A program made the translations under genes and the position numbers. Below are positions 8,006-14,784 of a stretch of 15,546 nucleotides of DNA, one piece after another. The stretch is from Chitinophaga pinensis (GTDB lineage: Bacteria; Bacteroidota; Bacteroidia; UKL13-3): contig CAMCQX010000006.1 in NCBI GenBank assembly GCA_945876985.1, positions 1 through 15,546 on the forward strand. Direction: 5' to 3'. The notes beneath the pieces were generated by a model. That model did not search any database and was not told the DNA's origin. It saw nothing but the letters and a program-made list of their open reading frames with translations. The stretch's first letter is position 1. Every line of letters begins with the position of its first letter.

Positions 8006-8722
8006 TTGGAAATAATTGCTGATATTTTATTCACTTTAAACAATGCCTTTCCAAATAATATATTTGAGGTAAATGTATCAACTTGCAAAATAAATATTAC
8101 TGTAAATAACAAAACTTTTTCTTTTTGGATAAACGATTGGTTCAATAAAAAGGAAATTGTTTTATCTATTATTTGTTCAAAAATTGGTAAAAACAAAAGA
8201 GTATTTGCAAGGAATTGCGAAATAAAAAAAGTAAACAAACAAGAGGCCGAAATTTTTTTAAATCAAAACCATCTATTAGGATTTAAATCTGCATATTTTA
8301 AATATGCTTTGTACAACCAGCAAGAGATAATAGCTATTGCTACCTTTAGCAAAGGCAGAAAAATGAACAGGTTAGAAGCCAACAAACGGTCGTTTGAATT
8401 GATTAGTTTTTGCTGCAAAAAAAATGTTTCTGTTACTGGCGGTTTAAGCAAATTAATTAAAGCATTTGTTACCCATTTGCAGCCTGGCGATTTGATGACT
8501 TATATAGATAAAGATTGGAGTGACGGAAGTGCCTATTTGAATTTAGGATTTAAAATTCACAGTGAAACGGAACCGCAATCTTATGTTTTTGATAAAACAA
8601 ATTTTGAAAAATATCAATTAGAAAAACTTCCTGAAAATATTTTTATTGCTTTGCAAAGCAACAACAATAACTTAGAAATTGTAAAAAACTCGGGAAACTT
8701 AAAACTTGTTTACACGCTTTAA
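8006..8722 (+). CDS. Protein with homing-endonuclease-associated (Hef-like C-terminal) domain
   Basis: A 238-residue soluble protein without signal peptide. From memory of phage 'Hef-like homing endonuclease' and VSR-associated proteins, residues about 40-200 follow their shared pattern: a xxDEW-like segment (WINDWFNKKEIVLSII, 41-56), ARxC (68-71), a [FL]LxxNHLxG segment (84-92), a strand pair 'ALYNQQEIIAIATFSKGR', ELISFCCKKNVSVTGGLSKL (131-150), YIDKDWSDG (166-174) and YLNLGF (177-182). This part resembles a GNAT-like fold. The first 40 residues lack a recognisable nuclease core. The start is uncertain: TTG at 8006 directly follows an in-frame TGA, and the first in-frame ATG is at residue 120. 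It lies 14 nt after the GT8 stop, so it is probably co-transcribed. Function unknown; neither nuclease nor transferase activity can be claimed. Confidence 0.6.
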   Translation: MEIIADILFTLNNAFPNNIFEVNVSTCKINITVNNKTFSFWINDWFNKKEIVLSIICSKIGKNKRVFARNCEIKKVNKQEAEIFLNQNHLLGFKSAYFKYALYNQQEIIAIATFSKGRKMNRLEANKRSFELISFCCKKNVSVTGGLSKLIKAFVTHLQPGDLMTYIDKDWSDGSAYLNLGFKIHSETEPQSYVFDKTNFEKYQLEKLPENIFIALQSNNNNLEIVKNSGNLKLVYTL

Positions 8723-8747
8723 AGGCGCATTTTTATTGTTTCTTTTA
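8715..8747 (+). terminator. Candidate intrinsic terminator ending the glycan operon
   Basis: CGCTTTAAAGGCG (8715-8727) can fold into a short stem with three G-C pairs, one G-U and two A-T, and it is followed by a T-rich tail (TTTTTATTGTTTCTTTT). The TAA stop codon at 8720-8722 lies inside it. The stem is short, so efficiency is uncertain. Confidence 0.4.
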
Positions 8748-8797
8748 CAAAATGGTAAAACATGGGTATAATTGTTTACTTAAAAATATGGGTAAAC
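8743..8797 (+). repeat. Two short dyads upstream of the transketolase N-half
   Basis: TTTTAC/GTAAAA (8743-8748 and 8755-8760) and GTTTAC/GTAAAC (8774-8779 and 8792-8797) are two perfect 6-bp inverted repeats with related arms, within 120 nt upstream of the ATG at 8854. They could be operator half-sites or hairpins; nothing else in the 131-nt gap explains them. Confidence 0.35.
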
Positions 8798-8810
8798 CAA
8801 AAGCCTTAAT

Positions 8811-8818
8811 TACATTCG
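8811..8818 (+). promoter_or_regulatory. -7 element before transketolase N-half
   Basis: TACATTCG is one base from TAnnTTTG and lies 35 nt before the ATG at 8854. No TTG sits at the standard -33 spacing. The same TTCG variant occurs before the giant gene at 1127-1134. Confidence 0.4.
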
Positions 8819-8853
8819 CATTTATAATTTAAAATCAAAACATAATCAAGAAA

Positions 8854-9699
8854 ATGACAAACATCGCAGAACTTCAATCTATTTCAAGTCAAATGCGTAG
8901 AGACGTATTACGCATGGTGCACGCTGTAAAATCAGGCCATCCGGGCGGTTCTATTGGCTGTGCTGATTTTTTTGCAGCACTTTATTTTGAAGTCATGAAA
9001 CACAATCCAAGTTTTGATATGAACGCAGCTGAAGAAGATGTTTTCTTTTTATCGAACGGACATATTTCTCCCATATTTTATAGTGCATTGGCCCGTTCGG
9101 GTTATTTTGAAGTGAGTGAATTAAGCACTTTTAGAAAACTAAATAGTCGTTTACAAGGTCATCCTGCCACGGCTGAACATTTGCCTGGAATAAGAATGGC
9201 AAGTGGTTCGTTAGGACAAGGAATTTCAGTAGCTGCGGGTGCTGCATTGGCAAAAAAACTAAATGGCGATAAGCATATTGTTTACGCTTTAATGGGCGAT
9301 GGAGAAATTCAAGAAGGACAAAACTGGGAAGCGTTCATGTTTGCAGCGCACCAAAAAATTGATAATTTAATTGTTACCATCGATTTTAACGGACAACAAA
9401 TAGATGGAAGCACCCAAAAAGTGATGGGAATTGGTGCTGATATTGAAGACAAAATGAAAGCATTTGGCTGGACTGTTTTACACATGGACGGACATAATTT
9501 TGAAAGTATTTTGGCTACCATGGCAGATGCAAAAAACCTTTGCGGACAAGGAAAACCAATTTTTATTATGATGAAAACTGAAATGGGATATCCAGTTGAT
9601 TTTATGATGGGAAGTCATAAATGGCATGGGGTTTCGCCTAATGATGCTGAACTAGCAAATGCATTAAGTCAATTACCTGAAACATTAGGCGATTACTAA
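8854..9699 (+). CDS. Transketolase, N-terminal (thiamine diphosphate pyrophosphate-binding) half
   Basis: Half-size transketolase subunit of 281 residues (full enzymes are about 630-670). It should pair with the C-terminal half at 12341-13297 to form the enzyme that moves two-carbon units between sugar phosphates in the pentose phosphate pathway. Seen in order: SGHPGGSIG (27-35), LSNGHISP (66-73), RLQGHP (99-104), MASGSLGQGIS (115-125) and GDGEIQEGQNWE (148-159), the GDG...N thiamine diphosphate/Mg binding motif. HKWHG (255-259) closes the domain. The protein ends cleanly at LGDY with a TAA and no frameshift into a C-terminal half, so this is a true split subunit, not a truncation. It is followed after 36 nt by the von Willebrand gene, with no terminator between them. 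Cytosolic. Confidence 0.93.
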   Translation: MTNIAELQSISSQMRRDVLRMVHAVKSGHPGGSIGCADFFAALYFEVMKHNPSFDMNAAEEDVFFLSNGHISPIFYSALARSGYFEVSELSTFRKLNSRLQGHPATAEHLPGIRMASGSLGQGISVAAGAALAKKLNGDKHIVYALMGDGEIQEGQNWEAFMFAAHQKIDNLIVTIDFNGQQIDGSTQKVMGIGADIEDKMKAFGWTVLHMDGHNFESILATMADAKNLCGQGKPIFIMMKTEMGYPVDFMMGSHKWHGVSPNDAELANALSQLPETLGDY

Positions 9700-9735
9700 A
9701 TTATAGATTCATACGTTATTTACTAAAAACCAATA

Positions 9736-11145
9736 TTGAAACATTCTGATAAAATCAATTTAAACAAAAAATGGCTGCTTTTATTGGTTGCTGTTTTTTT
9801 ATTAAATACGGCCAATAATTTTATTGCTGCGCAACAAATTTACAGGCCAGCAAAAACCAGGATATTGTTTTTATTAGATGCAAGCGGAAGCATGTTTGCC
9901 CGCATGGAGCGTGATACAAGGATAAATATTGCCAAGCGTTTGCTGTCAAATATTATAGATAGTTTACAAGGCGCGAAAAATGTAGAATTGGCTTTGCGCG
10001 TATACGGACACACCTCGCCACCAGCAAAACGTGATTGTAAAGACACCCGTTTAGAAGTTCCTTTTAGATTAAATAACCATGCTGATATTAAGAAACGTAT
10101 TCAGTCTATTTCGCCCAAAGGAACTACTTTAATAGCCTATTCATTGCAGCAGGCTGCTTATGATTTTCCGTTAGAACCCAATACCAGAAATGTAATCATT
10201 TTAATTACCGATGGCATTGAAGAATGTCAAGGTGATCCTTGCGCTATTTCGGAAGCATTGCAAAGCAAAGGCGTGGTTTTAAAACCTTTTATTATTGGAC
10301 TTGGTAGCACTGCCGATTTTCAAAAAGCATTTGAATGCGTAGGTCGTTATTACGATGCAAATACCGAAGAACAATTCAATACCGTGTTAAACATGGTGGT
10401 TTCACAAGCATTGAATAATACTACTGCTCAGGTAAATTTATTGGATATTTATAGCAAACCAACTGAAAGTAATGTAAACATGACTTTTTATGAGACCGAA
10501 CGCAACCAAATGGTTTATAATTACATCCATACCATTAATGAAAAAGGAAATCCTGATACCATTTTATTAGACCCATTATACAAATATAAAATGGTGGTTC
10601 ATACCATTCCGCCAATTGTTAAAGACAATATAAGTGTAACCGCAGGAAAACATACCGTAATTGGTGTAGACGCGGCCCAAGGCGAACTATTGGTAAGAAT
10701 TGATGGGGTTACTAATTACGACAACTTAAAGTTTATTGTTAGGCCAAGTAATCAGAACAAAACATTACACGTTCAAAATGCAAATAGCAAAGAAAAATAT
10801 TTGGTTGGAAAATACGATTTGGAAGTATTGACATTGCCTCGCATGTTTTTTAAAGATGCTGCTATTGATCAAAATATGGTAACAACCATTCAAATTCCAC
10901 AACCCGGAAAATTAAATATTAATTATCCAATCCAAAACTTTTATGCCGACATTTATCAAGTAATAAGAGGCGAATTAATTTGGATACATAAATTACCTGT
11001 AGATGTTCAAAAACACAATTTAATTATTCAACCAGGTGATTATAAGTTAATTTATAGGGGAAAAGGTGCAACTAAAAGTAACAATACCTTCATTAGAGAA
11101 TTTAAAATAAACTCCGGACAAGCCACCAACATTACTTTAAACTAG
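9736..11145 (+). CDS. Secreted von Willebrand factor A domain protein
   Basis: A 469-residue exported protein. The start is TTG at 9736; an in-frame TAA at 9724 and the signal peptide that follows (KKW plus a hydrophobic core about 13-23, likely cut after IAA at residue 32) exclude other choices. The vWA domain spans about 42-228 with an intact MIDAS metal site: DASGSM (48-53), the Thr pair in KGTTL (130-131) and ITDG (157-160). ECQGDPC (163-169) resembles the cysteine-containing segment common in CaCC-like vWA proteins and may form a disulfide. Residues 230-469 look like two or three beta-sandwich modules with PGDY-type turns, as in carboxypeptidase-regulatory-like folds. No MoxR ATPase or other vWA partner is nearby. 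It lies 36 nt after the transketolase N-half and is probably on the same transcript. Ligand and role unknown. Confidence 0.8.
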   Translation: MKHSDKINLNKKWLLLLVAVFLLNTANNFIAAQQIYRPAKTRILFLLDASGSMFARMERDTRINIAKRLLSNIIDSLQGAKNVELALRVYGHTSPPAKRDCKDTRLEVPFRLNNHADIKKRIQSISPKGTTLIAYSLQQAAYDFPLEPNTRNVIILITDGIEECQGDPCAISEALQSKGVVLKPFIIGLGSTADFQKAFECVGRYYDANTEEQFNTVLNMVVSQALNNTTAQVNLLDIYSKPTESNVNMTFYETERNQMVYNYIHTINEKGNPDTILLDPLYKYKMVVHTIPPIVKDNISVTAGKHTVIGVDAAQGELLVRIDGVTNYDNLKFIVRPSNQNKTLHVQNANSKEKYLVGKYDLEVLTLPRMFFKDAAIDQNMVTTIQIPQPGKLNINYPIQNFYADIYQVIRGELIWIHKLPVDVQKHNLIIQPGDYKLIYRGKGATKSNNTFIREFKINSGQATNITLN

Positions 11146-11177
11146 TAATTTGTTCAGCAATATTTTGTTAATATATA

Positions 11178-11207
11178 TTTGATTTCTCCTTTTATTTTAT
11201 AATTTTG
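11178..11207 (+). promoter_or_regulatory. Bacteroidota-type promoter for the lipoprotein gene
   Basis: TTTG (11178-11181), an 18-nt spacer and TAATTTTG (11200-11207) give an excellent match to the Bacteroidota sigma-A promoter (TTTG / TAnnTTTG). It lies 31 nt before the ATG at 11239, so the lipoprotein has its own transcription start separate from the transketolase N-half and vWA genes. Confidence 0.7.
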
Positions 11208-11238
11208 AAATTCATAAAATAATTAAAAATCAAAACCT

Positions 11239-12180
11239 ATGAAAAAAACCATTCTATCAATTGCTTTTGCTGCTTTTGCAATATCATTAACTTTTACATC
11301 TTGTAGTAAAGACGAAACAGCTGCTCCAAGCGGACCTTCAGTATCACTTACAGACAGTACAGGTACTGGAATTGTAGATACTACCAATTTCTTCACTTCT
11401 ACTTGGATGACACTTAAAGTTACTCCTTCGGCAGGAACTACCATTGATGCTATAAAAACTGATATTAAAGTTAATGGAGTGCTTTTAGCTCCTGGCACTT
11501 ATGACGTTGTAGATGCTACACAAAAAGAAGGATTTTCGGAAAGTGTACCCGTTGATTTTATTGTGAGCGCATTACAAATTCCTTTTGGCAAAACTGTTAC
11601 ATTTGTTGTGAATGTAAAAGACAATAAAGGATTAATTAAAACTGTTGAATTAACCTATAATGTAAAGGTTGACAATACACTATTAGCTTCTAGTGAAATA
11701 GAATTGGGCGCTCAAACAAATACTACTATTCCATACAAATTTGTTGGATTGGCTAATAATTTTGCAACTTATACTGCTGGAACTGCCGGAACTGCTAAAG
11801 CAAACTCAAGTCTTATTGATTTTGTGTATTATTATGGAACTACAGATAAAAATTCATTTGCAGCACCTAGTAATGCCAATGGTGCTAAAATTATTTGGAA
11901 CTCTGAAATAAATATGTGGGTGGTTCAAAACAAAACCAAATTTTTAGCAAGTACAGTATCTTCTTCTGAGTTTGATAATATTAAAAATACAACAAAAGTG
12001 GACGACTCTTTTGTTAATCTTGATTTTTCAGCGGGTTCAACCGATAAAATTACTTCATTAGCTGTTGAGTCTGTTTATGCTTTTCAAACTGCTGCTGGCA
12101 TTAAAGGATTGGCTAAATTTACAGCTATTTCGGCAGATGCAATGGGTTCAACTAAAGTTGTTTTGATTTGTCAAAACTAA
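11239..12180 (+). CDS. Lipoprotein of unknown function
   Basis: A 313-residue lipoprotein. The signal peptide MKKTILSIAF...LTFT ends in a lipobox TSC with the lipidated Cys at 22. The mature protein begins CSKDETA; Lys followed by acidic residues directly after the Cys resembles the lipoprotein export signal that sends Bacteroidota lipoproteins to the cell surface. The rest is rich in Thr, Ser, Ala and Val, with beta-strand patterns and two probable Ig-like or immunoglobulin-type sandwich domains (about 32-145 and 150-313). No enzyme motif is seen. The fragment VTFVVNVKDNKGL (about 116-128) resembles strands of PKD/Ig-like lipoproteins. It has its own promoter (11178-11207) and terminator (12203-12235), so it is a self-contained transcription unit placed between the two transketolase halves. 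I do not recognise a named family. Confidence 0.8.
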   Translation: MKKTILSIAFAAFAISLTFTSCSKDETAAPSGPSVSLTDSTGTGIVDTTNFFTSTWMTLKVTPSAGTTIDAIKTDIKVNGVLLAPGTYDVVDATQKEGFSESVPVDFIVSALQIPFGKTVTFVVNVKDNKGLIKTVELTYNVKVDNTLLASSEIELGAQTNTTIPYKFVGLANNFATYTAGTAGTAKANSSLIDFVYYYGTTDKNSFAAPSNANGAKIIWNSEINMWVVQNKTKFLASTVSSSEFDNIKNTTKVDDSFVNLDFSAGSTDKITSLAVESVYAFQTAAGIKGLAKFTAISADAMGSTKVVLICQN

Positions 12181-12202
12181 AATTAATTATAATTATTTTA
12201 AT

Positions 12203-12235
12203 AAAAAACTGTTTCAATATTGGAGCAGTTTTTTT
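12203..12235 (+). terminator. Intrinsic terminator after the lipoprotein gene
   Basis: AAAAAACTG (12203-12211) pairs with CAGTTTTTT (12226-12234); the stem continues inward through G-U wobbles and CAA/TTG pairs, and the 3' side is a run of seven T. It starts 23 nt after the lipoprotein TAA. The A-run on the 5' side could also let it act from the other strand. Confidence 0.7.
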
Positions 12236-12278
12236 ATGCATAATTGTGAATAATAGTGGCAAATAAATTTGGTAGTTT

Positions 12279-12306
12279 TAGCTTTGCAATGTTTATTTTG
12301 CGAAGC
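12279..12306 (+). promoter_or_regulatory. -7 element overlapped by a 9-bp dyad, upstream of transketolase C-half
   Basis: TAGCTTTG (12279-12286) matches TAnnTTTG exactly. It overlaps the left arm of an inverted repeat: GCTTTGCAA (12281-12289) and TTGCGAAGC (12298-12306), nine pairs with one G-U in RNA, 8-nt loop. The expected transcription start falls in the loop, so the dyad could be an operator. No -33 TTG is seen at normal spacing. This placement argues that translation begins at ATG 12341, not at the upstream TTG. Confidence 0.5.
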
Positions 12307-12340
12307 AATTAATACAATCTCATCTCAACAATCATACAAA

Positions 12341-13297
12341 ATGAAAACATTTGAAATTCAAAACACTAAAGATACAAGAAGCGGATTTGGCGAAGGATTA
12401 CACGAACTAGGCAAAAAAAATGAACGCGTAGTTGCACTTTGTGCCGACTTAATTGGTTCTTTAAAAATGGATGCTTTTATCAAAGATTATCCAAATAGGT
12501 TTTTTCAAATGGGAATTGCTGAAGCAAATATGATAAGCGTAGCTGCTGGTTTAACTATAGGCGGCCATATTCCTTTTACAGGTACATTTGCTAATTTTTC
12601 AACTGGCAGGGTTTACGATCAAATTCGTCAATCAGTAGCATATTCAAATAAAAATGTAAAAATTTGTGCTTCTCACGCTGGTTTAACTTTAGGTGAAGAT
12701 GGAGCAACTCATCAAATATTGGAAGATATTGGCTTAATGAAAATGCTACCAAATATGGTGGTAATCAATCCTTGCGATTTTAACCAAACCAAAGCAGCAA
12801 CCATTGCCATTGCCGATTATGAAGGTCCGGTTTACTTGCGTTTTGGTCGCCCGGCAGTTCCTAATTTTACTCCTGTTGACCAACATTTTGAAATTGGAAA
12901 AGCCATTATGTTAAATGAAGGTGCTGATGTAAGTATTTTTGCAACCGGGCATTTGGTTTGGAAAGCCATAGAAGCTGGTCATATTTTAGCTGAAAAAGGT
13001 ATCAATGCCGAAATCATAAATATTCATACCATTAAACCTTTAGATGCTGCTGCAATATTAGCGAGCGTTGCTAAAACAGGTTGCGCTGTTACTGCCGAAG
13101 AGCACCAAATGAATGGTGGATTAGGCGATAGCATTTGCCAATTATTGGCAATTAACAACCCAACTCCTATAGAAATGGTAGCCGTTAACGATAGCTTTGG
13201 TGAAAGTGGAACTCCTGATCAATTAATGGAAAAATATGGCTTAACTGCTAACGCAATTGTAGAAAAAACCATGAAAGTAATTGCTAGAAAAAAATAA
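12341..13297 (+). CDS. Transketolase, C-terminal (pyrimidine-binding plus C-terminal domain) half
   Basis: Partner half of transketolase, 318 residues. GIAEANM (58-64) contains the catalytic Glu that activates the thiamine diphosphate aminopyrimidine ring. FTGTFANF (79-86), [15 protein letters not shown] (111-125) with substrate-contacting His, and the C-terminal domain from about 190 (TAEEH near 255, GESG near 290) match the family. The open frame extends upstream to a TTG at 12269, but I chose ATG 12341: the extra 24 residues have no family counterpart, and the region contains a promoter-like TAGCTTTG and a dyad. The gene is 2.6 kb downstream of the N-terminal half, with an unrelated exported protein and a lipoprotein unit between them, so the two halves are probably made from separate transcripts. 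A strong bidirectional terminator follows. Some half-transketolases act in alternative pathways such as DXP-like synthesis, but the motifs here fit transketolase. Confidence 0.92.
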   Translation: MKTFEIQNTKDTRSGFGEGLHELGKKNERVVALCADLIGSLKMDAFIKDYPNRFFQMGIAEANMISVAAGLTIGGHIPFTGTFANFSTGRVYDQIRQSVAYSNKNVKICASHAGLTLGEDGATHQILEDIGLMKMLPNMVVINPCDFNQTKAATIAIADYEGPVYLRFGRPAVPNFTPVDQHFEIGKAIMLNEGADVSIFATGHLVWKAIEAGHILAEKGINAEIINIHTIKPLDAAAILASVAKTGCAVTAEEHQMNGGLGDSICQLLAINNPTPIEMVAVNDSFGESGTPDQLMEKYGLTANAIVEKTMKVIARKK

Positions 13298-13316
13298 TTT
13301 TTAAACCACTATCAAC

Positions 13317-13350
13317 AAAAAAGAGGACTAAAATTTAGTCCTCTTTTTTT
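13317..13350. terminator. Strong bidirectional intrinsic terminator
   Basis: GAGGACTAAA (13323-13332) and TTTAGTCCTC (13334-13343) form a perfect 10-bp dyad around one base, flanked by six A on the left and seven T on the right. It reads as a terminator on both strands and lies between convergent genes (transketolase C-half and the coiled-coil protein), serving both. Confidence 0.9.
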
Positions 13351-13375
13351 GTTTATTATAATTAGCAAATCAAAT

Positions 13376-14725
13376 TTATTTGCCGTAAAAACCTTTAAAA
13401 CGTTCGTTTTGTGCTAAGGCAAAAACGGTTAACTCTTCCATTCTTTTTCTTACCCTTCTTGGAATATCATATATAGTTAATTTAGCCGTTAAAGATTTTG
13501 CTTTTGAAAAATCATCTACAAAAATATATGCTTCAATTAAATTTAAGTATGTAGCATAAGTTACATCTTCATCTATTCTTGCTTTTTTGTTTTCTACATC
13601 AGATTCTAATAAAGCTTTTTCCCAAATAGCAATGGCTTCATTTATTTTAGCTTTTGCAGCTACTTTTTCGTAGTTTTCAGTTAATGAATTATAACCTTCT
13701 ATTACTGCTAAATAAGCATTTTGATAATCGGTATAATCTACTTTTTTATCTTTTACCAAATAAATGTCTGCCATATAATTAACCTTTTTAAATGCATAAT
13801 TGTCATTTAAAAGAGTTTGAATAACGCTCAGGTTTTTTTCTACCGTTTCATTTTCCAAAAGATCTTGAATTCTTGATTTGTTTGACGACCACCAATTATT
13901 TAATTCATATTCGCTTTTGAATTCACTTGGAGATTTATAAATAAGGTCTTTGTTTATTTCCATTGGAACTTCATTGTATACTACTCCTTGTGGGGTTTCT
14001 ACAAGTAATGTGATTAAACGTTTGTATTTAATAATATATGAATATGCTTTGTAAGGTGTTGATTTGCCATTGCTGTAATAGGTCATATCAGCAATTTTCA
14101 TTTCAGGATCCAAAGGACTTAAGTCACCCAATTGAGCAGTAATATTAACTGAATTGGTAGCGCCTGGTTTAAAACCTTCTAATTTTAAATAAGTACCCGC
14201 CAATTGTTCCGCGTTAAATACCTTAGCCAATTGAGGCATAGCAGGGGTGTTTTTGTAAGGAATATTAGGTGTTTTTTTATAGGGCTCTCTAGGAATATTT
14301 TTAACAGGTTTTCCCTCTTCACCCAATTCTCTTTCAGCTAATTTTTTTAACATTGACTTTTTATCGTACAATTCTTTTTCTTTTAAATAAGTATCATTGG
14401 CATACTTTAATAAGGCAGGATAAGCAAGCAATTCTTTTTGGTATTCTGCTTCGGCTTCTTTTAATTTAACAGAATAGTTAACCATGTCTTTTTGATAATC
14501 AGCTTCAGCTTGTTTTACGGCTAAATTATAATCGTCCATTAGTTTTTTGTTAATGGCTTCTGCGCCACTTACTACTTTGCTAGTATAGTTTTTTATGCTC
14601 TTATCAAGAGGTTTTGACGGTAATTGAATGTAGTCAAACTTGGTTTCCATTTTGTCCACATCCTGAGCTTGAATGTTAAAAGAAATAGCAAGTAAAGCAG
14701 CTCCTAAGAGTATTTTTTTTTTAAT
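13376..14725 (-). CDS. Exported coiled-coil protein of unknown function, apparent ATT start
   Basis: A 449-residue exported protein if translation starts at ATT 14725. The first GTG (14659) or ATG (14650) would give 427 or fewer residues and no signal peptide. Reading upstream in frame, however, gives KKKILLGAALLAISFNIQAQ, a textbook signal peptide cut before the Q-D pair. No ATG, GTG or TTG lies in frame between the previous stop and this peptide, so ATT is the likely start. Mature domains (449-aa numbering): a Lys/Glu-rich coiled coil (about 57-135) with two related halves around QAEADYQKDM and EAEAEYQKEL, a Pro-rich linker (139-164: NIPREP, TPNIPYKNTP), a beta-rich middle (about 165-265) and a helical TPR-like C-terminus (about 270-449) ending FKGFYGK. 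I do not recognise the family. Periplasmic or outer-membrane-associated location is inferred. Confidence 0.75.
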   Translation of the reverse strand: MKKKILLGAALLAISFNIQAQDVDKMETKFDYIQLPSKPLDKSIKNYTSKVVSGAEAINKKLMDDYNLAVKQAEADYQKDMVNYSVKLKEAEAEYQKELLAYPALLKYANDTYLKEKELYDKKSMLKKLAERELGEEGKPVKNIPREPYKKTPNIPYKNTPAMPQLAKVFNAEQLAGTYLKLEGFKPGATNSVNITAQLGDLSPLDPEMKIADMTYYSNGKSTPYKAYSYIIKYKRLITLLVETPQGVVYNEVPMEINKDLIYKSPSEFKSEYELNNWWSSNKSRIQDLLENETVEKNLSVIQTLLNDNYAFKKVNYMADIYLVKDKKVDYTDYQNAYLAVIEGYNSLTENYEKVAAKAKINEAIAIWEKALLESDVENKKARIDEDVTYATYLNLIEAYIFVDDFSKAKSLTAKLTIYDIPRRVRKRMEELTVFALAQNERFKGFYGK

Positions 14726-14762
14726 TTGGGCGCAATGATAGTAAATAATTTTTAATTAAATA

Positions 14763-14783
14763 AATTTACAAAAAATGTAAATT
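14763..14783 (-). terminator. Possible hairpin terminator for the aldehyde dehydrogenase
   Basis: AATTTACA (14763-14770) and TGTAAATT (14776-14783) are perfect 8-bp arms around a five-base loop, directly after the dehydrogenase stop (14787-14785). On the minus strand the sequence beyond it is T-rich. The stem is only 8 bp with two G-C pairs, so this could equally be an operator for the downstream gene. Confidence 0.4.
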
Positions 14784-14784
14784 A

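Noticed and set aside
7999..8451. Minus-strand open frames of 79 and 62 codons opposite the homing-endonuclease-type gene
   Set aside because: Antisense shadows; hydrophobic composition comes from Lys/Asn-rich codons on the other strand, and no start region or promoter fits.
8006..8722. Active homing endonuclease or mobile element
   Set aside because: No recognisable nuclease motif, no interrupted host gene, no terminal repeats; only the accessory C-terminal type domain is supported.
9309..10046. Minus-strand open frames of 70 and 68 codons opposite transketolase N-half and the vWA gene
   Set aside because: Antisense to well-supported genes with intact motifs; no independent support.
9736..11145. 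MoxR-vWA (BatA/BatB-like) stress system
   Set aside because: No MoxR ATPase, no DUF58 gene and no second vWA gene in the window; the signal peptide and soluble C-terminus differ from membrane-anchored Bat proteins.
11223..11498. Minus-strand open frame of 91 codons opposite the lipoprotein start
   Set aside because: Would cover the lipoprotein signal peptide on the other strand; valine/serine-rich shadow with no features.
12269..12340. N-terminal extension of transketolase C-half starting at TTG 12269
   Set aside because: Extra 24 residues are Cys-rich and unlike the family; the region holds a -7 motif and a dyad, and an ATG at 12341 fits family length.
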